This document shows, in pieces, positions 11,969 to 24,300 of a stretch of DNA of 64,000 nt. The translations under genes and the position numbers were made by a program. Source of the DNA: Microplitis mediator (lineage: Eukaryota > Arthropoda > Insecta > Hymenoptera > Braconidae). The DNA lies in contig NC_079971.1 in NCBI RefSeq assembly GCF_029852145.1, positions 4,087,697 through 4,151,696 on the forward strand. Direction: 5' to 3'. The notes beneath the pieces were generated by a model. The model had not been told where the DNA came from. It saw only the letters and a list, made by a program, of their open reading frames with translations, and searched no databases. The first letter of the stretch is position 1; each line of letters opens with the position of its first letter.

Positions 11969-13096
11969 CACCGAGAGAAAAACATGGGAATTTTTCCAAT
12001 TTTACTTAGGAGAAATTCCCTTGTTGACATGGCAAATTTTGCTTTATCAACATGGGAAATTTTACTAGGAAAAAATGGGAATATAACCATATTTTATGGG
12101 AATTTTACCCATATATTATAGGAATATTTTCCATGTTGCCATTGGAAAAATTTCCATGTTAACATTGCTGAAATTCCTTTATTGATATGGGTATTTTTAC
12201 TATGTCAGTATAGGAATTTTTCCCATGTTACCAGAGTAATTTCTTCTATATTGACATCGGAATTTTTCCCATGTTGACAAGGAAAAAATTTCTTTGTTAA
12301 CATGGTAAATATTCCCATGTTGACATAGTAAAAATATCCATGTTGGCATGGGAAAAATTGCTATGTTTCATGGGAAAAGTCCACAAAAAGCTAAAATCAC
12401 TAAAATACGAAATAATTCGGTCATTTGTATCATTTAGGCTTTAAAGCGATAAAATAGGGATGTGTGAAGGTTTTAAGATTTACGAAAATAGAATTTCAAA
12501 GTTTCCGAAAAAATTTTGTGTAATTTAATTAAAATTTTTTTGTAGCACCTACCAATGAACAAATATTTTTATAAATTCGATTAATATAAACGAGTACATA
12601 AAAATCAATTACCTACATCGTGTTTCCGACAGTATATAATCATCAATTCAATTGAATTATTTTGATTTACTTAATAAATTACGTAAAAAAAACATCAGTT
12701 TACAAATATTTCACTTTTATATACATGGGAATTTCTACTTTGTTAACATGGGAATTTTTCCCACGTTTACATAGGAAATTTTCCCATGTTGACATTGGAG
12801 AATTTTCCATGGCATTAGAGGAATTCCAAAAATGTTAATATAGGAATTTTTTCAATGTCGACATGGGAATTTTTCCCATGTTAACATTGGAATTGTTCCT
12901 ATATTACATAGTTATTTTTCCAATGTTGACATAGAAAAATTTACATTGTCAATATAGGAATAATTCAATGTAACAAAGCAAAATTTACTATGTGACATTG
13001 TTACAATTCACATGTTGACATGGTAAAATTTACAATGCCAACAAAGGAATTTTTCCCAAGTAAAATTGGAAAAATTCCCATTTTTTTCTTTCCGTG
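11969..13096. mobile_element. TA-flanked inverted-repeat element, internal CATGGGAA-type palindromes
   Basis: TA target dinucleotides (11967-11968 and 13097-13098) flank ends of the form CACCGAGAGAAA / CACGGAAAGAAA. The first ~40 bases at each end are inverted copies of each other (TGGGAATTTTTCCAATTTTACT). The unoccupied site GATTCTAGAAATTGG is present near 57174 and, in reverse, near 7725. The interior is made of dozens of short palindromic words such as ATGGGAAAAATTCCCAT and TTGACATGGG. There is no ORF. A TA duplication points to the Tc1/mariner superfamily for mobilisation (inference). Confidence 0.85.
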
Positions 13097-13315
13097 TAGA
13101 AATTGGCGGGTAAATTTGAATTATTTAAAATTAATTATTCTGTGCTAGTTCCCCAGGCGCTTTTTATTGTGACAAGTTTTGTTTTTTGCTTGAAATTGAT
13201 GAAAATAAAAAATTTCGTGTTACATATTTTTCGTATACATTTTATATTATTCTGAAAACCACATTTAATTAACATCAAATTATATATTCTCAAATAAATA
13301 CAAAATAATTGTATA

Positions 13316-15108
13316 CACGGAAAAAAAATTCGACGAAAAATTCCAATATTACTATCGTAATCCTGGACTATACTTTTATTATCTGTAACATTCAAATATA
13401 TGATACGAAAATTTACAGTTTTTAAAAGATTTTTTACTATTCACTATCGTAATTTCATTAAGAGTTTATTGTAATCAATTCAATAAGAAATATTACAATG
13501 TTACTATCGTAAATAGTAAAAGAATAAAAAATAAGATTTAATTATACTATTTATTCTTTTATTCTTCCTTTTAATTTACAGTGCTGCCTCTATGTTTTTA
13601 CAATACAAGCTACAAAAATTACGATAGTTGGATTGTAAATTTTCTGAAATGGTATAGTATATGCCATCTGAAGCGTTTACGTATAAAAGACAAGTGTTGT
13701 CACAAACCATGATGTGATGCTTGTATGAGTGTATATATATATATAAATACAAATGATGACATCTACTTTGTCTGTATTATTTGTGGTTCAACTATATATA
13801 TTTATAAATCAGTTCATCTTTATCCACAGTGTAGTGCAGAAATAGAGGTTATTATTCATGACGTTTTTCGGACAATTATAAATAAGAAATTTAAAATAAA
13901 AACTGTACTTTCGTCATTACAAACCTACATAGATTGTGGAATATAATAATTTGGTGGTGTAAGTATAATTATTATTATTCAATTTTTATTAAACTTAATA
14001 TTCTGTGGGTATATCGTATGATCCTGAAGTTGGCAGATAATTAGTAATTTTCGGATTTTTTTTTTCACCAAAGAAATTACAAAAAAAAAAAAACTAAAAA
14101 AATACACATGTAGAAAATTTAAAAAACTATGGGTGCAATTTTTTTAAATATTTTTTTTTTAATTATTTATCGTCTAAAAAAAAATCCAAAAATTATTAGA
14201 TATCTGCTAACTTCAGTATCATGTATATCGTTCGTTTTAAAATCATTTATCTGGACAAGAAGTTTATTTTTATAAACAATTTAGTAGTATTTTGTGGTCA
14301 TAGGATAAATGATTCTAAATGAATGAAAATTTATTTTTTCTAATAAATTCAATTCTCCTAATTTTGTTACAGGATAATCTTCATTTGTCGACAATGAATA
14401 ATTTTACCCGGCTTTGCGAGAGGTAAAACATTTCAATAACCTCAAATTATGGACATTCAACATTTCTTTATGATACTGAAGTTAGCAGACGCCTAATAAT
14501 TTTTGGATTTTTTTAAAAATGATAAATTATAGAAAAAAAGTATTCGAAAAAATTGCACCTATGGTTTTTTTAATTTTCTACATGTGCGTATTTTGAATAC
14601 AAATAAATGAGTTATTTATTCATAAATTTTATATATACCAAAAAAATATGTTTGAAAAAATATTAAATAAATGTTTTATTATTACTACTTCAACATGTTT
14701 TATTTTTATTTCGAGATTGTATTTTCCTTCTCAATTTAACTGTTAAAAAAAAAAAAAAAATTCCAAATGATAAATTTTTCTTTTTTATTAATTATAAGTT
14801 CTACTTTTTTAAGAAAATATATTTTACTCCATTGACTTCTAATTATTATTTTATATTTAAAGAAATTCTACATTACCGACTCATTCATTTTACGATAGTT
14901 GTATTAGAATTTATGTTAACACAACTTGTATAATTTACTCTATAGTATCTGATTTTTTCTTTCTGGTAGTAGTATAAATTATAAAATAAAAATTACGATA
15001 GTCTATTGTAAAAATTATTATTGAGAACTTATAGTCCAGCGTTACAATACTATATAATGAAAATTACGATAGTTAAATCGTAAAAAATCCGTGAATTTTT
15101 TTTCCGTG
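13316..15108. mobile_element. TA-flanked inverted-repeat element, internal ACTATCGTAA palindromes
   Basis: Both ends read CACGGAAAAAAAATTC (inverted), flanked by TA at 13314-13315 and 15109-15110. The unoccupied site is visible in reverse at about 6973-6990 (GACTCTATACAATTATTTC). Near both ends the interior is rich in TTACGATAG / CTATCGTAA words. The middle holds an inserted 205-bp element (14018-14222) and part of another (about 14468-14600). It has the same terminal motif as 11969-13096 and 16937-17712 but an unrelated internal repeat. Confidence 0.85.
14018..14222. mobile_element. 205-bp MITE with 9-bp TSD (GATACTGAAG family)
   Basis: It starts ATGATCCTGAAG and ends CTTCAGTATCAT. It is flanked by the exact 9-bp direct repeat GTATATCGT (14009-14017 and 14223-14231). 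The interior has the family's TAATTTTTGGATTTTT, GTGCAATTT and ACATGTAG blocks. It sits inside the larger TA-flanked element, so it is the younger insertion. A partial copy lies at about 14468-14600. A 9-bp duplication is typical of Mutator-like transposons (inference). Confidence 0.85.
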
Positions 15109-15713
15109 TAGAGTCAAGAAATTAAAACACACAAAATTTTTTATAATGAATCGTTAATATGTCAATTTAATAAATAAAATAGCATTATTTAATTATAATC
15201 AATGTGAAATCCTTCATTTACTTTACCTATCATTCTATTAACGTAAGATAAGAGTAAATGAAGTAGATATAAAAATATTTTTTAATTATAAGAAAAAACA
15301 AACTAAGTAATTAAAAAAGTAAAATTTATAAAAAGGCATGTACTGATTTTTGAATTTTCTAAAAGTGGATTTTTTCATTTTCATTACGTAAAAAATTTAT
15401 TTTAGTATTTCAAAGTTTTAAAAATTGTCAGCTGTCTGCTAAGTTTATGGCTTTAACGTAAGGAACGTAAGTACCTATCATACAAAAAATCATCATTAAT
15501 ATTAATTTTTCAATTCCACTAAAAAAAAAAAAATATTATTGAATAAATAATTAGAAATTTCATAGGTAGACAAATTTTTTTTTTATTGTAATTAAAAAAT
15601 TTTACTTTAAAGTAAATAATTTTTTCGTTAACTATTATTATGAGCGCCTTTTTTTTTTAATTACTCAGGACATAATGAGGTACAATTTTAGAGTAAAATT
15701 ATAATTTCTTAAG

Positions 15714-15821
15714 GATAGGTAGTGGAAAGACCAGTTTGTTGTTCGGGGATGATGATGGTGACGCCGTAGGGATCGTTCAAGAGTTCGTTGAAAACGCTGA
15801 TGGCGACGATGTTGAATTCAA
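15714..15821 (+). other. Exon-like open segment with a P-loop-like motif
   Basis: Between a plausible acceptor (TTTCTTAAG) and a strong donor (GTAAGTG) lies a frame reading IGSGKTSLLFGDDDGDAVGI and continuing for about 15 residues. GSGKTS resembles a nucleotide-binding P-loop such as those of kinesins. Its GC content is higher than the surroundings. A further exon-like piece with acceptor TTTTGTGTAG begins near 16289. I cannot assemble a gene, so this may be an exon of an unrecognised gene or a fragment. Confidence 0.25.
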
Positions 15822-16936
15822 GTAAGTGTAACAAGTTTTGTGAATAATTTTAGTATTTACTCTTCTATTTCTTATAATAGTTCCAAATTATTATAACAAA
15901 TCTGTAAACTGCCAGACCCTGCGGGCCAGCCTTGAAACTTTCCGCTGTAGTTTCAAAATATCTCCGAACAAACCGTCTTGATTATGCTTAATTTTTCAAC
16001 AGTTGTTGGAATTAACGAGCCACTTCAAACGTGACTTCAAAAAGCCAAATCGGTTCATCAGTTCAAAAGTTACAGAATATTTACATACATGCGTATGAAC
16101 GTACGTACACACACATATACACTCAGACATCAACTTAAAATAGTCAAAATAGCTTCCTAGAATCTCAAAACGTCAAGGTCTGTCAACAATTCGATTTTCG
16201 AAGATTGAACCAAAACTAATAACTTCCCTTTTTTTTTTAATTTTAAATTTTTTTAACGGGAAGTTAAAATAAATTTTTTTTTGTGTAGAGCGGAAAAATT
16301 GTCGGAGAACCAGTTCCAGGATATGGTCAAGACTACCAACGTCAACCAGACTAAAAGTGTTTTTACATCAAGTCCATATGTAATTTTACTTGTGGGAGAA
16401 AAAAAAATTTTAATAAAATTTTTAATGTCCGCTAGACATCATCGTAACACGATTTTATCTCTCTAGACAAAATCTCCTTGGCAGAATATCCCCACGACAA
16501 AATCTCTCCAGGATAAAGTTTCTAAAATTATTTTTCAGTCCAATCCCTGATGGCCATACTACCACTTCAAAAATTTGACGTTCAGTGATTTTTAATAACT
16601 TCACAGTAAGTTTACGTCAAGTTCTTGCAATTGACGATGATGTCAAATTTGGGCTGGGAATTTCCCATGATTTCATACATGTATGTGTAACACGTTCTAT
16701 TTATTTATGAATACACATAAAATGTGGAAAAAAACCTGAATACGATTCCAGTCGTAAGTGTAGAAATTATTATAAATTATAATTATATAGATTATTATAA
16801 GATCTCGTTTATAGAGATCGTGTTCAACAGATTTTGTCCTGGAGAGATTTTGTCTGGGGAAATATCATGGTGGAACCACATCATCGGGATGTCAAATGTA
16901 TCATATCAATGTTTGAGTGAAAATGTTGATCATCTA

Positions 16937-17712
16937 CACGGAAAGAAAATTATGGGAAGTTTTGCTATGCATTATGGGAATGGTTCCCATAATGGTATGG
17001 GAATAGTACCTATACTACTATAGGGATGGTTCCCATATATTATGGGAACCATTCCCATAATAGTTCCCATACCATTATGGGAATGGTTCCCATATTGGTA
17101 TAGGAACTATTCCTATAATAATATGGGAACTATTCCCATAATATTATGGGAACCATCACTATAATATCATAAAATTTTTTTTTTGCACAATAGTGTAGAA
17201 ATTTCCCAAAATTTGAATTTTCTTGAATGTTTTGTGCTGACAAAAAATTCTTGTTAAAAATTTTAATGTTTTTTTGCCAAATACGATTTTTTTTTTTAAT
17301 GTTTGAATTTTTGTTTTTATGTTTAATAATATTTCTGTGTATTGTAGAAATGATTACCACCCTTCTTTAAATTAATTTTTTTCATGATAATATGGGAACC
17401 ATTCCAATTGCATTATGGGAATCATTCCCATACTATTATAGGAACCATTCCCATAATATTATGGGAATGGTTCCTATAATATTATAGAAAGTATTCCTAT
17501 AAATTATAGGAACCATTCCTATAATTATAGGAACCATTCCTATAGTGTTATGGGTATCATTCCCATAATTATAGGAACTATTCCTATAATTATGGGAAAC
17601 ATTCCTATAATTATAGGAACCGCTCCCATAATTTATGGTCGTAATTCCTATGATGGTATAGGAAAAAATTTCATAAAATTATGGGAACCGCTGCCATAAT
17701 TTTCTTTCCGTA
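16937..17712. mobile_element. TA-flanked inverted-repeat element, internal ATGGGAACCATTCCCAT palindromes
   Basis: The ends read CACGGAAAGAAAATTATGGGA on the left and TACGGAAAGAAAATTATGG on the right (inverted), flanked by TA (16935-16936, 17713-17714). The interior is two arrays of short palindromes (TATGGGAACCATTCCCATA and variants) around a ~220-bp AT-rich spacer. It belongs to the same terminal family as the elements at 11969 and 13316. A 99-codon frame at 16724 is broken-up repeat sequence and not a gene. Bases 17715-18048 are the neuferricin 3' flank. Confidence 0.8.
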
Positions 17713-18048
17713 TAGAGAGTTCTCATCGAAATCAATTTTTGCTAGCTTATTGTTTTATCTCACGTAAACGTGAAATACCTGCTATAATTTGACTGTTGAT
17801 TGAGCTCAACTGGCGATTTGGGTCACTAATTAGACAAAGACCAGAAAATATCGGTATCAAATATTGGGCAGTAAAAAATATATAAATAATTTAATATTAA
17901 ATTATTTATTTTCGTAAAAAATTATAAATATCAGTAACATCGTTTAGTAAAACCATCACCGGAAATCCATTCAATTGTTCATTAAATAATTACTATTACG
18001 TCCAACAAATTATCACTTAATTAACTCCATATCGTTACTAATAAAAAA

Positions 18049-20071
18049 TTAATTTTTAACGAAACATTCAGTAGCATCTTTAGCACAGTCTTTGTATTCT
18101 CGGAAGTTTCCTTTGCTATTTAAATAATCTTGGCTTTTCAGATCGACACAAGCGCATCTATTTTGTGGAGACGATGGATTTTCGTAATACTGTCTCGGTA
18201 CTCCAACCCATTCTCTAGGTATTCCTCCACTGAAACATCAAATATCGTCATCATCATTATCATTTATTGTGACATAAATAAATATTCATTACGAAAGTAA
18301 ACAGGAAAAGTTTATAAATATTTAAATAATTTATGCTAATGATAAATTACGTAATTATATTTTTCACCTTTGATTGGTACACCAGAATCTGGTTCCTCCT
18401 TCTGGATTCCACTCGACGTTACAAGGTGGATATTTTTTGTTTATTTTGTCTTTATCAGACTGCTCAGCTTCAGCTTTTGAGACCTTGGTCTTAAAATTAT
18501 GAAACTCGAGTGTCTCAACTCCGTATTGGTCGTAAAATTTACCAACTAATTTACCTGTTGAATTATATTATTTATGAATCATTTTTATTAATAATTTAAT
18601 TTTGTATCACAGTCGGGAATTACTGATAATTAATTAATTTGTTATACCTTTGTATTGATATTTTTCGTGATAAGATTTCAACCAGTTGTCTAATGATTTA
18701 GCTTGTGTGTTTGTTAAACTTGACAGATCATCAGTTAGACCTTTTTCTGTAAAGTCTCCGGTTATGAATGCTTGTGATGCGTCACGTCCTTAAAAAAAAA
18801 AAATTAATTAAGTAAATAATTTAATAATTTTTATAAAAATGCGCTGTAGTGAAAATTAATTAGTAATTTCTTTCAAGTAATTAATTGATGTATTTTAAGA
18901 AAATTTTAATGATTAATTAAATAAATAATTTAATAATTCAAAAAAAAATTTAATGATTAATTAAATAATTTTGTTAAAAATTGATAGCAGTAAAAAATCC
19001 TCAGTAATTAATTTTAAGTAATTAATTGATGTATTTTAAGAAAATGTTAATGATTCAATAAATAAATAATTTAATGATTGAAAAAAAAATTGAATGATTA
19101 ATTGAATAATTTTTATAAAAATGAATAGTAGTAAAAATTCACCAGTAATTAATTTTAAGTAATTAATTGATGAACTTTAAGAAAATTTTACTGATTAATT
19201 AAATAAATAATTTAATAATTAGATAAATAATTTTTATAAAAATTTATAGCGGTAAAAATTCATCAGTAATTAATTTTAAGTAATTAATTGATGAGTTTAA
19301 AAAAAAAATTTTGAAATATAAGTCATCATCTTTTATTTTAAATAACGTAACATTATTTTAATGACAAAGTAACTTTACAATAACCTGAATAGTAAGCGGT
19401 AAAATTTTTTCATTATCAGCAATTTAAAAAAAAAAAAATTAACGCAGCATTTTACTGCTTACTAAGAATTATAATTTTAAAAAATATATAACGGAATTCA
19501 TTATTATTATTTAGGTCACAAGAAAATCTCAAAGCTTTTACTGTCAGATATTTTCTCTAAACAATTTCTCATAGATAAATAAATCACTTGATTATTTTAT
19601 AAAATAAAATTTTTAATTATTAAGAAATTAAATTTTTGAATTGGAGTAAAAAAATAAATGAATAAATTTAAAAATATTTTTTTGTCAAAAGAAAAATAGA
19701 AACTCAACAAAGTTGACTTTTGTTATCATTTGAATTCAAATGAAGTTTAAAAAAGTAATTATGATAAATATTTATAAATAATTACCTACGAATACATGAT
19801 AAGTGTTTCCTTTACCATAATATTGTTCGCCTTTGGTAACATCAAAAACTTGTCCCAAAATAGACAAATACAAACCGTTTTCTATGTTATTATATTTCTC
19901 TAGTTCACTTTTACTAAATAATTTATCATTGTCACCTAAATACAGTTGATATGCACCCACATGATCACCGTTCATTAATTTATAACTTATTGCTCTTGTC
20001 CAATCATTTAAATAAAGTGTCCATCCGATTGCTAAAATAACCGGGATCCACATTTTTATTTTATGAACCAT
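18049..20071 (-). CDS. CYB5D2: Neuferricin-like membrane-anchored heme-binding protein
   Basis: Four coding exons (19786-20071, 18648-18788, 18368-18554, 18049-18229) join in phase to give 264 residues, the same length as human neuferricin. I start at the ATG at 20071; the frame opens slightly upstream but without an ATG. Residues 8-21 form a hydrophobic signal/anchor. Residues ~50-120 are the cytochrome-b5-like fold of the MAPR family, with FSKSELEKYN, LGQVFDVTKG, YYGKG and GRDASQAF. The C-terminal region has conserved PPCNVEWNPEGGTRFWC, WVGVPRQYY and CACVD stretches. Family members bind heme and act in the secretory pathway or extracellularly in neural differentiation (family knowledge). 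It is divergent from SPT16, with ~1.25 kb between the starts. Intron 1 carries a tandem AT-rich repeat. Confidence 0.92.
18800..19310. repeat. AT-rich tandem repeat inside neuferricin intron 1
   Basis: A unit of about 120 bases recurs four times. Each has TTTTAAGTAATTAATTGATG, then AAGAAAATTTTAATGATTAATT, then TTTTTATAAAAAT-like sequence. The copies differ by scattered substitutions. No function is apparent. Confidence 0.7.
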
Positions 20072-20394
20072 TTTTTTAACTTTAATTAACAATTTATAAT
20101 TATAATTTAAAATTTATAAATAATAATTATTAATTAATAAAACTTAAGACACTAATTAAGTAAATAATTATAAGAGAAATAAAAATAAATTTTAAATTAC
20201 TTATTTTATAAGTAAGTAATTGTTGATATGTAATTATAGTAAGTACTGAGTGTTGATGTTGTTGTTAACAAGAGTACATGTCAACTGTAATTGTCAATTG
20301 AAAGTACTTTGAAAGTACAACTAAAAAAACACGTGGCTGACAGCAGTGCCAACATTTTAAAATTTAATAGTAATAAAAAAAAAAACTATCGAAT

Positions 20395-20925
20395 TTTATT
20401 ACTATTATTCTTATTATTAATAATTTTATAGTTAATAAATAATATTAATGATGAATTATGTCTTAATAATTAATATTTAACATAAACAGAATTTTTTACT
20501 TGGCGCGAAAATTTGAAATTGAAACATAAAATAACAAGTAACTTAATTTATTCTCCTATATAATTATCAATTATTATTTACAATAAATATAATTAAATAT
20601 ACAGTAAGTAATAAATCAAATTAAATATTTAAATTTACGCGGTAATATTTAAAATTTTCAGTCACTATTATTCTTATTATTAATAATTTTGTAATTAATC
20701 AATTACATTAATGATTAATTAGGTCTTACTAATTAATAGTTAATAAACAAAACATTTTTTCACTTGGCGCGAAAATTTGAAATTCAAACATAAAATAAAA
20801 AGTAACTCAATTTATTCTCCTAATTATTAATTATTAATTACAATAAATATAATTAAATACACAGTAAGTAATATATCAAATTAAATAATTAAATTTACGC
20901 GGCAATTTTAAAAAATTTCTCTGTC
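20395..20925. promoter_or_regulatory. Tandemly duplicated ~265-bp module with E2F-like sites, divergent promoter
   Basis: Two diverged direct copies (about 20395-20660 and 20661-20925) lie between the divergent starts of neuferricin and SPT16. Each contains TTGGCGCGAAAATTTGAAATT. The word TTGGCGCGAAA (20500-20510 and 20764-20774) is the reverse of TTTCGCGCCAA, a good match to the E2F consensus. The same word occurs upstream of the CENP-M-like gene. Cell-cycle control of SPT16 through these sites is an inference. The rest of 20072-21327 is AT-rich without further recognisable signals. Confidence 0.5.
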
Positions 20926-21327
20926 AGCAAACGTGACGTCTCGTTAAAAAACAGGAAACTAACTTTCCGTTGATCGAATTTAATTCATCTCTCGTGCCGC
21001 CATCTATTAAACCAAAAAATTACAAAATAAATATATAAAGCATATAAATATACGCGGCAATTAGTTTGTCTCTGTCTTTGAGTATCCGCGTCTGATTCTT
21101 ATATTTTCAGGCAAATCCCGCCATCACAGCGGTCACATTAATTTCTTTTTGCGTAGTCTATAATAATTGTATTATTTATTTGTGAAAATGTAAAAACGAA
21201 TTTATCACAGCAACAGATTATTTATTTTTAAAACCCGACACTATCAGTTAGATAATAACTGTTATTTGTGAGTATTGCACAATAAGTCTGCTTGGTTGGT
21301 TTGAGCCTAACCTAAAAAGCGTCGGCG

Positions 21328-24300
21328 ATGGCGAACGTTTCTCTGGACAAAGAGACCTTTTTCCGGCGTATGAAACGCCTGTACAATGGCTGGAAGGTAA
21401 TCCCACTAAAGATTCAAATAAAATAATGAACAAATTCAATTCACTAAACATTTTAATTAATCGATCACTTGTTGCACAGGATGGCGAAGTTGGCACTGAT
21501 GACAGCTTCAGTAAAATGGACTGCCTCGTTTCGGCAGTCGGAACTGACGAGGACATAATCTACAGCAAGTCAATGGCCCTCCAGGTACTTCAACATTTCA
21601 TCAAAACTCACCATAAAAAAATTATCATTTATTTATTTTACTAAAATTCCTAGACTTGGCTGCTCAGCTACGAGCTCACCGACACAATTATGATTCTCGC
21701 TGAAGACTGCATCTGTTTTTTATCGAGCAAGAAAAAAATTGAATTCCTACGGCAAGTCGAGAGCGGAAAGACCGAAGAAACTGGAGTCCCACCTGTCAAA
21801 TTATTTGTCAGAGACAAAGTATGAGTTTGTGCTAAATGATTAAATAAATAATTATCATTATCACCGATAATATTTACGACAATTTTTATAAATTTTTTCA
21901 GAGTGACGAAGACAAAGCAAACTTCGGTAAACTGATCGACGTCATCAAGGGAAGTAAAAAAGGAAAAACGCTGGGGGTTTTTTCAAAAGAAAATTATCCT
22001 GGAGCGTTCATGGATGCTTGGAGAGCTGCCATAAAACCTCATGCATTTGATACCGTATGTAATTTTTTAATTATTAAGTTAATATTTATTTATTTAATTA
22101 ATAAAATTATTGGTTGTTTAGATTGACGTAAGCGCAGCAGCTGCCTACGTTATGTGTCCGAAAGAAGACGTTGAAATTTTGACGATTAAAAAAGCATGTG
22201 TGGTATCAGTTGATGTCTTTACCAAATACTTGAAGGACCAGATAATGGAGATCATTGACTCGGACAAGAAAGTAAAGCATTCGAAGTTAGCAGAGGGTGT
22301 TGACGCAGCTGTCACTAACAAAAAATATGTCACTGGAGTTGATGTTTCTCAGGTGGACATGTGCTACCCGGCGATAATTCAGAGCGGGGGTAATTACACA
22401 CTAAAATTCAGTGTCGTCAGTGACAAGAACGTGCTGCACTTTGGTGTGATAATTTGCTCTCTTGGAGCCAGATATAAATCCTACTGCTCCAATATCGTGC
22501 GCACGCTGCTAGTAAATCCCACGAGTGCCATCGAGGAGAACTATAACTTTTTACTGCAGCTGCAGGAAGAAATCATGAAGAAGATGACGCCCAATACGAA
22601 GATCAGCGCAGTCTATGAAGCGGGAATCGCGTTTGTGAAGCAGGAGAAGTCTAGCATGCTGGAACATTTAACTAAAAACTTTGGGTTCGCGATGGGAATT
22701 GAGTTCCGCGAGAGCTCGCTGATGATCGGAGCCAAGACTCACGCTCTGCTGAAGAAGGGCATGGTCTTTAATCTCCATGTCGGTCTTTCTAACTTGAGCA
22801 ATCCTGAGGCGAGCGACAAGGAAGGAAAGACGTACGCTCTGTTCATTGGAGACACTGTCGTCGTTGGAGAATCGGGAACTCCCGCGACTGTTCTCACAAA
22901 CTCCAAGAAGAAGGTCAAAAATATCGGTATTTATTTGAAGGACGAGGAGGAAGACGAAGAGGAAGGAAGTGGAAAAGAAAATGAACCAAAACCTGAGATA
23001 CTCGGCCGCGGAAAGAGGACTGCGGTGATCGAGTCGAAGCTGAGAACTGAGCACAGTTCGGAAGAGAAACGGAAGCAGCACCAGAAGGAACTCGCGCGGC
23101 AGCTGAATGAGATTGCAAAGGCGCGATTGGCTCAGCAGTCTGGTGGCAAAGAGCAGGAGAAGGTCCGCAAGTCGACTGTTTCTTACAAGAGTCTGAACCA
23201 CATGCCCAGAGAGCCGGAAGTGAAAGAGCTCAAGCTGTACGTTGATAAAAAATACGAGACGGTTATACTACCGATATTTGGAATTCCCGTTCCGTTCCAT
23301 ATATCGACGATCAAAAATATATCACAGAGTGTCGAGGGTGACTACACGTACCTTAGGATCAACTTCTTCCATCCTGGAGCGACGATGGGACGGAACGAAG
23401 GCGGGTCCTATCCCCAGCCGGACGCGACCTTCGTCAAAGAAGTCACGTACCGCAGTACCAATACCAAAGAACCTGGAGAAATTTCCGCGCCTTCCTCAAA
23501 TCTCAATACGGCCTTCAGATTGATCAAAGAAGTCCAGAAGAAGTTCAAGAACCGCGAAGCCGAGGAGCGGGAGAAAGAAGACCTGGTAAAACAGGACACT
23601 CTCGTTCTCTCACAAAATAAAGGTAATCCTAAGCTGAAGGATCTTTATATCCGGCCGAACATCGTCACCAAGAGAATGACCGGTACCTTGGAAGCTCATT
23701 CAAACGGATTCCGCTACACTTCAGTGCGTGGTGACAAAGTTGATATACTCTACAATAACATCAAGAACGCGTTCTTCCAACCGGGTGACGGAGAGATGAT
23801 CATCCTTCTGCACTTCCATCTCAAGCATGCGATAATGTTCGGAAAGAAGAAGCACGTGGACGTGCAATTTTACACTGAGGTCGGTGAGATAACTACTGAC
23901 CTGGGCAAGCACCAGCACATGCACGACCGGGATGATCTCGCGGCGGAGCAGTCGGAGCGCGAGTTGAGGCATAAATTGAAAACTGCCTTCAAGAGTTTCT
24001 GTGAGAAAGTTGAATCTCTTACGAAACAGGAAATCGAATTTGATACTCCGTTTAGAGATCTTGGATTCCCTGGTGCGCCTTTCAGAAGTACTGTCTTACT
24101 CCAGCCTACCAGCGGATGTCTTGTTCATTTAACAGAGTGGCCGCCATTTGTTATCACCCTCGAAGACGTTGAGCTCGTGCACTTCGAACGTGTGCAATTC
24201 CACCTAAAGAACTTTGATATGATATTTGTATTCAAAGATTACCACAAAAAAATAGCGATGGTTAACGCGATTCCTATGAATATGCTGGACCATGTCAAGG

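Larger units (their letters stand above)
11840..15510. repeat. Rearranged second copy of the 6590-7760 repeat block, hosting two transposons
   Basis: Sequence flanking the two transposons here (11920-11968, 13097-13315, 15109-15510) matches the reverse complement of 6590-7080 and 7590-7760. The part at about 11842-11922 is inverted relative to the CENP-M promoter copy, and about 0.5 kb (counterpart of 7080-7590) is missing at the junction near 13226. Without the inserted elements it is a rearranged deletion derivative of the block at 6010-10189. Confidence 0.7.

Noticed and set aside
16724..17023. 99-codon frame
   Set aside because: It runs into the palindromic ATGGGAACC repeat of a transposable element and has no independent support.
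22668..23201. Long minus-strand frame (177 codons) across the SPT16 gene
   Set aside because: It is the shadow of the GC-richer SPT16 coding exon on the other strand; no splice or domain evidence.
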